From Verrucomicrobiia bacterium (GTDB lineage Bacteria; Verrucomicrobiota; Verrucomicrobiia; Opitutales; Opitutaceae), in NCBI GenBank assembly GCA_030424825.1, contig JAUHWE010000192.1, positions 1 through 7,850 of the forward strand: a stretch of 7,850 bases of DNA, read 5' to 3'. A model generated the notes under the pieces. The model was not told the DNA's origin. It saw only the letters and a program-made list of their open reading frames with translations, and did no database searches. Of the stretch, positions 6,731 through 7,850 are shown piece by piece. Positions within the stretch are counted from its first letter, which is position 1. Each line of letters starts with the position of its first letter. The translations under genes and the position numbers were made by a program.

Positions 6731-7183
6731 CTACTTTGCTGTAATAACGCCTTTCATCAAAGCGTAATGACCCGGGAACGAGCAAATGAAAGTGTACTCT
6801 CCCGGCGCGTCGAATGTAAACTTGATGGTATCGGTTTCACCCGGTCCCAGCAGCTTAGTGGCGGCCAGCACCTGCTCCGCTAGAGGTCCAGATTGAGGCA
6901 CATACTCGGTAGCCGCTGCGGCGACCGCACCCGCTCCAAATCCCATAACATCCGAGCCCGGCTTGAGGATCACGACATTGTGCCCCATCGCCGCCTTTGG
7001 CAGCGCGCCTTTGTTCGTGAAAACAAGCGTTATCTCTTCCCCTGCAGGGACTTCGAACGCTTTGCTATCAAATTGCATCGTGTCGTTCGCTGACAACTCG
7101 ATCGTTGTACCTGCGAGTGCGACCGATGACATACCGGCCAGCCCTAAAACCGACATTAAGATTACTGCTAACTTTGTTTTCAT
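6731..7183 (-). CDS. azu: Azurin (periplasmic type 1 blue copper protein)
   Basis: This 150-residue exported cupredoxin carries single electrons between periplasmic redox partners. The signal peptide ends near ALA|G (22-25). All four copper ligands of azurin are present: His68 in MGHNVVIL, then Cys134, His139 and Met143 in ICSFPGHYALMKG, with Gly67 in the position of the extra carbonyl ligand. LPKAAMGHN and the GHYALMKGV ending are characteristic of azurin rather than plastocyanin or pseudoazurin, and the mature length of about 126 matches. Cys134 is the only cysteine, so the Cys3-Cys26 disulfide of Pseudomonas azurins is missing. An Ala/Gly-rich stretch (81-91) lies mid-protein. It is transcribed alone, with a strong terminator behind it, and diverges from a glutathione peroxidase gene. 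The physiological donor and acceptor are not visible here. Confidence 0.95.
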   Translation of the reverse strand: MKTKLAVILMSVLGLAGMSSVALAGTTIELSANDTMQFDSKAFEVPAGEEITLVFTNKGALPKAAMGHNVVILKPGSDVMGFGAGAVAAAATEYVPQSGPLAEQVLAATKLLGPGETDTIKFTFDAPGEYTFICSFPGHYALMKGVITAK

Positions 7184-7243
7184 TTTAACTTTGATTGTCT
7201 TTCCGACAGACTGGTAACATTGGATATCGATTCTGATCCTTCA

Positions 7244-7257
7244 AACAATAAATTGTT
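7244..7257. promoter_or_regulatory. Palindrome in the azurin/peroxidase divergent region
   Basis: AACAAT-AA-ATTGTT is a perfect 6-bp inverted repeat with a 2-base spacer, about 60 bases upstream of the azurin start. The size and position suit a dimeric regulator's operator, but I cannot assign a regulator family. Confidence 0.3.
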
Positions 7258-7266
7258 CCGAAACAA

Positions 7267-7285
7267 AAGTATCTGCAAGTATCTG
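7267..7285. repeat. 10-bp-period direct repeat in the divergent region
   Basis: AAGTATCTG occurs at 7267-7275 and 7277-7285, one helical turn apart, ten bases to the right of the palindrome at 7244-7257. Tandem half-sites on one DNA face can bind a regulator, but chance is possible. Confidence 0.3.
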
Positions 7286-7349
7286 ATTGAGGTAGATTTA
7301 AGAATTCGTTCAATACCGATTCAAGCACCAGTTGAACCTTGCTTCGGAA

Positions 7350-7379
7350 TTCGAGTCACTATTCCATTTAAACTAGAAT
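7350..7379 (+). promoter_or_regulatory. Weak candidate promoter for the glutathione peroxidase gene
   Basis: TAGAAT (7374-7379) resembles a -10 box, and TTCGAG (7350-7355) is a poor -35 match with an 18-base spacer. This would leave a leader of about 50 bases before the ATG. Only the -10 is reasonable. Confidence 0.2.
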
Positions 7380-7436
7380 AAGGAACACCACCGCTCAGGG
7401 GCCTCGTACCGGCAAACTCGCTTGAACATCCAGCCA

Positions 7437-7850
7437 ATGAAAACAAACTTCTCGATGCTCACCCTTTCTTTACTACTCGCATCGTCCAACCTACTCAATG
7501 GAGACATGATCTACGACCTAACTGCTACAAATATCGACAAGGAATCTATTAGTTTCGAAGCCTATTCAGGCAAGGTATTGCTCATCGTAAACGTCGCTTC
7601 GAAATGCGGTTTCACCGGCCAGTACGAAAACTTGGAATCACTGTATCAGAGGTACAAGGACAAAGGCCTCGTTATTCTCGGCTTTCCCTGCAACCAGTTC
7701 GGCGGACAAGAACCCGGTACTAGTGAAGACATCAAATCGTTCTGCTCATTGAACTACGGGGTCACCTTTCCCATGTTCGAAAAGATCGAGGTCAACGGAC
7801 CCGACCGGCATCCCCTGTACGCGCGATTAACCGGCGAAGACTCGCCGTTT
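7437..7850 (+). CDS. Glutathione peroxidase family protein, exported, Cys-type (3' end outside window)
   Basis: This thiol peroxidase reduces hydrogen peroxide and organic hydroperoxides. The first 138 residues are present. Peroxidatic Cys57 is in NVASKCGFTGQYENLE and is encoded by TGC, so this is not a selenoprotein. Gln91 of the catalytic triad is in FPCNQFGGQEPG; the Trp-Asn pair lies beyond the window. Cys85 and Cys103 (FCSLNYGVTFP) keep the spacing of the three cysteines in yeast Gpx3 (36, 64, 82). Cys103 would therefore be the resolving cysteine, and thioredoxin rather than glutathione the likely reductant. The ATG at 7437 adds a hydrophobic leader, MLTLSLLLASSNLLNG (7-22), suggesting export; most bacterial relatives are cytosolic and start close to the DMIYDLTA segment. 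No Shine-Dalgarno sequence is visible. It diverges from azurin across 253 bases. Confidence 0.93.
   Translation, partial: MKTNFSMLTLSLLLASSNLLNGDMIYDLTATNIDKESISFEAYSGKVLLIVNVASKCGFTGQYENLESLYQRYKDKGLVILGFPCNQFGGQEPGTSEDIKSFCSLNYGVTFPMFEKIEVNGPDRHPLYARLTGEDSPF

Noticed and set aside
7605..7607. Selenocysteine at the glutathione peroxidase active site
   Set aside because: The active-site codon is TGC (Cys57), and the Cys85/Cys103 pattern is that of the cysteine-type enzyme.

Overview
The window looks like chromosomal DNA from a Gram-negative, outer-membrane-bearing bacterium of moderate GC content. The evidence is a TolC-type outer-membrane efflux protein, an AsmA-clan intermembrane bridge protein with its lipoprotein partner, a periplasmic azurin and a signal-peptide-bearing glutathione peroxidase. 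The overall style (azurin, few visible Shine-Dalgarno sequences, a ydb cluster) would suit Verrucomicrobiota or a relative, but nothing in the window proves a phylum.

Layout. (1) 1-1336, minus strand: an outer-membrane efflux protein gene. It is stopped by an in-frame amber codon at 26-28 although recognisable family sequence continues in the same frame to the window edge. (2) 1337-1851: AT-rich non-coding DNA containing a tRNA T-arm-like fragment. (3) 1852-2286, plus strand: a small Nudix hydrolase with a TTG start and AT-leaning codon use, possibly acquired. (4) 2287-2481: a short gap with one doubtful 41-residue ORF. (5) 2482-6147, plus strand: a three-gene cluster, ydbH-ynbE-ydbL, in the same order as in Escherichia coli. 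(6) 6148-6673: about 525 bases without a credible gene, with a cluster of small inverted and direct repeats resembling debris of a REP-type or small mobile element. (7) 6674-7183, minus strand: an azurin gene with a clear rho-independent terminator. (8) 7184-7436: a divergent regulatory region with a palindrome and a 10-bp-period direct repeat. (9) 7437-7850, plus strand: the first 138 codons of a Cys-type glutathione peroxidase, cut by the window end.

How the genes fit together. The central cluster is an envelope lipid-homeostasis module: YdbH is inner-membrane anchored and spans the periplasm as a long beta-rich groove, YnbE is the outer-membrane lipoprotein that completes the bridge, and YdbL is the periplasmic modulator. 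The right end holds two divergently transcribed redox genes for exported proteins, an electron carrier and a peroxidase, which may share control. The left end is an export channel that appears disabled or recoded. The most notable single observation is that amber codon. I see no CRISPR array, complete tRNA, insertion sequence or clear new defence system.
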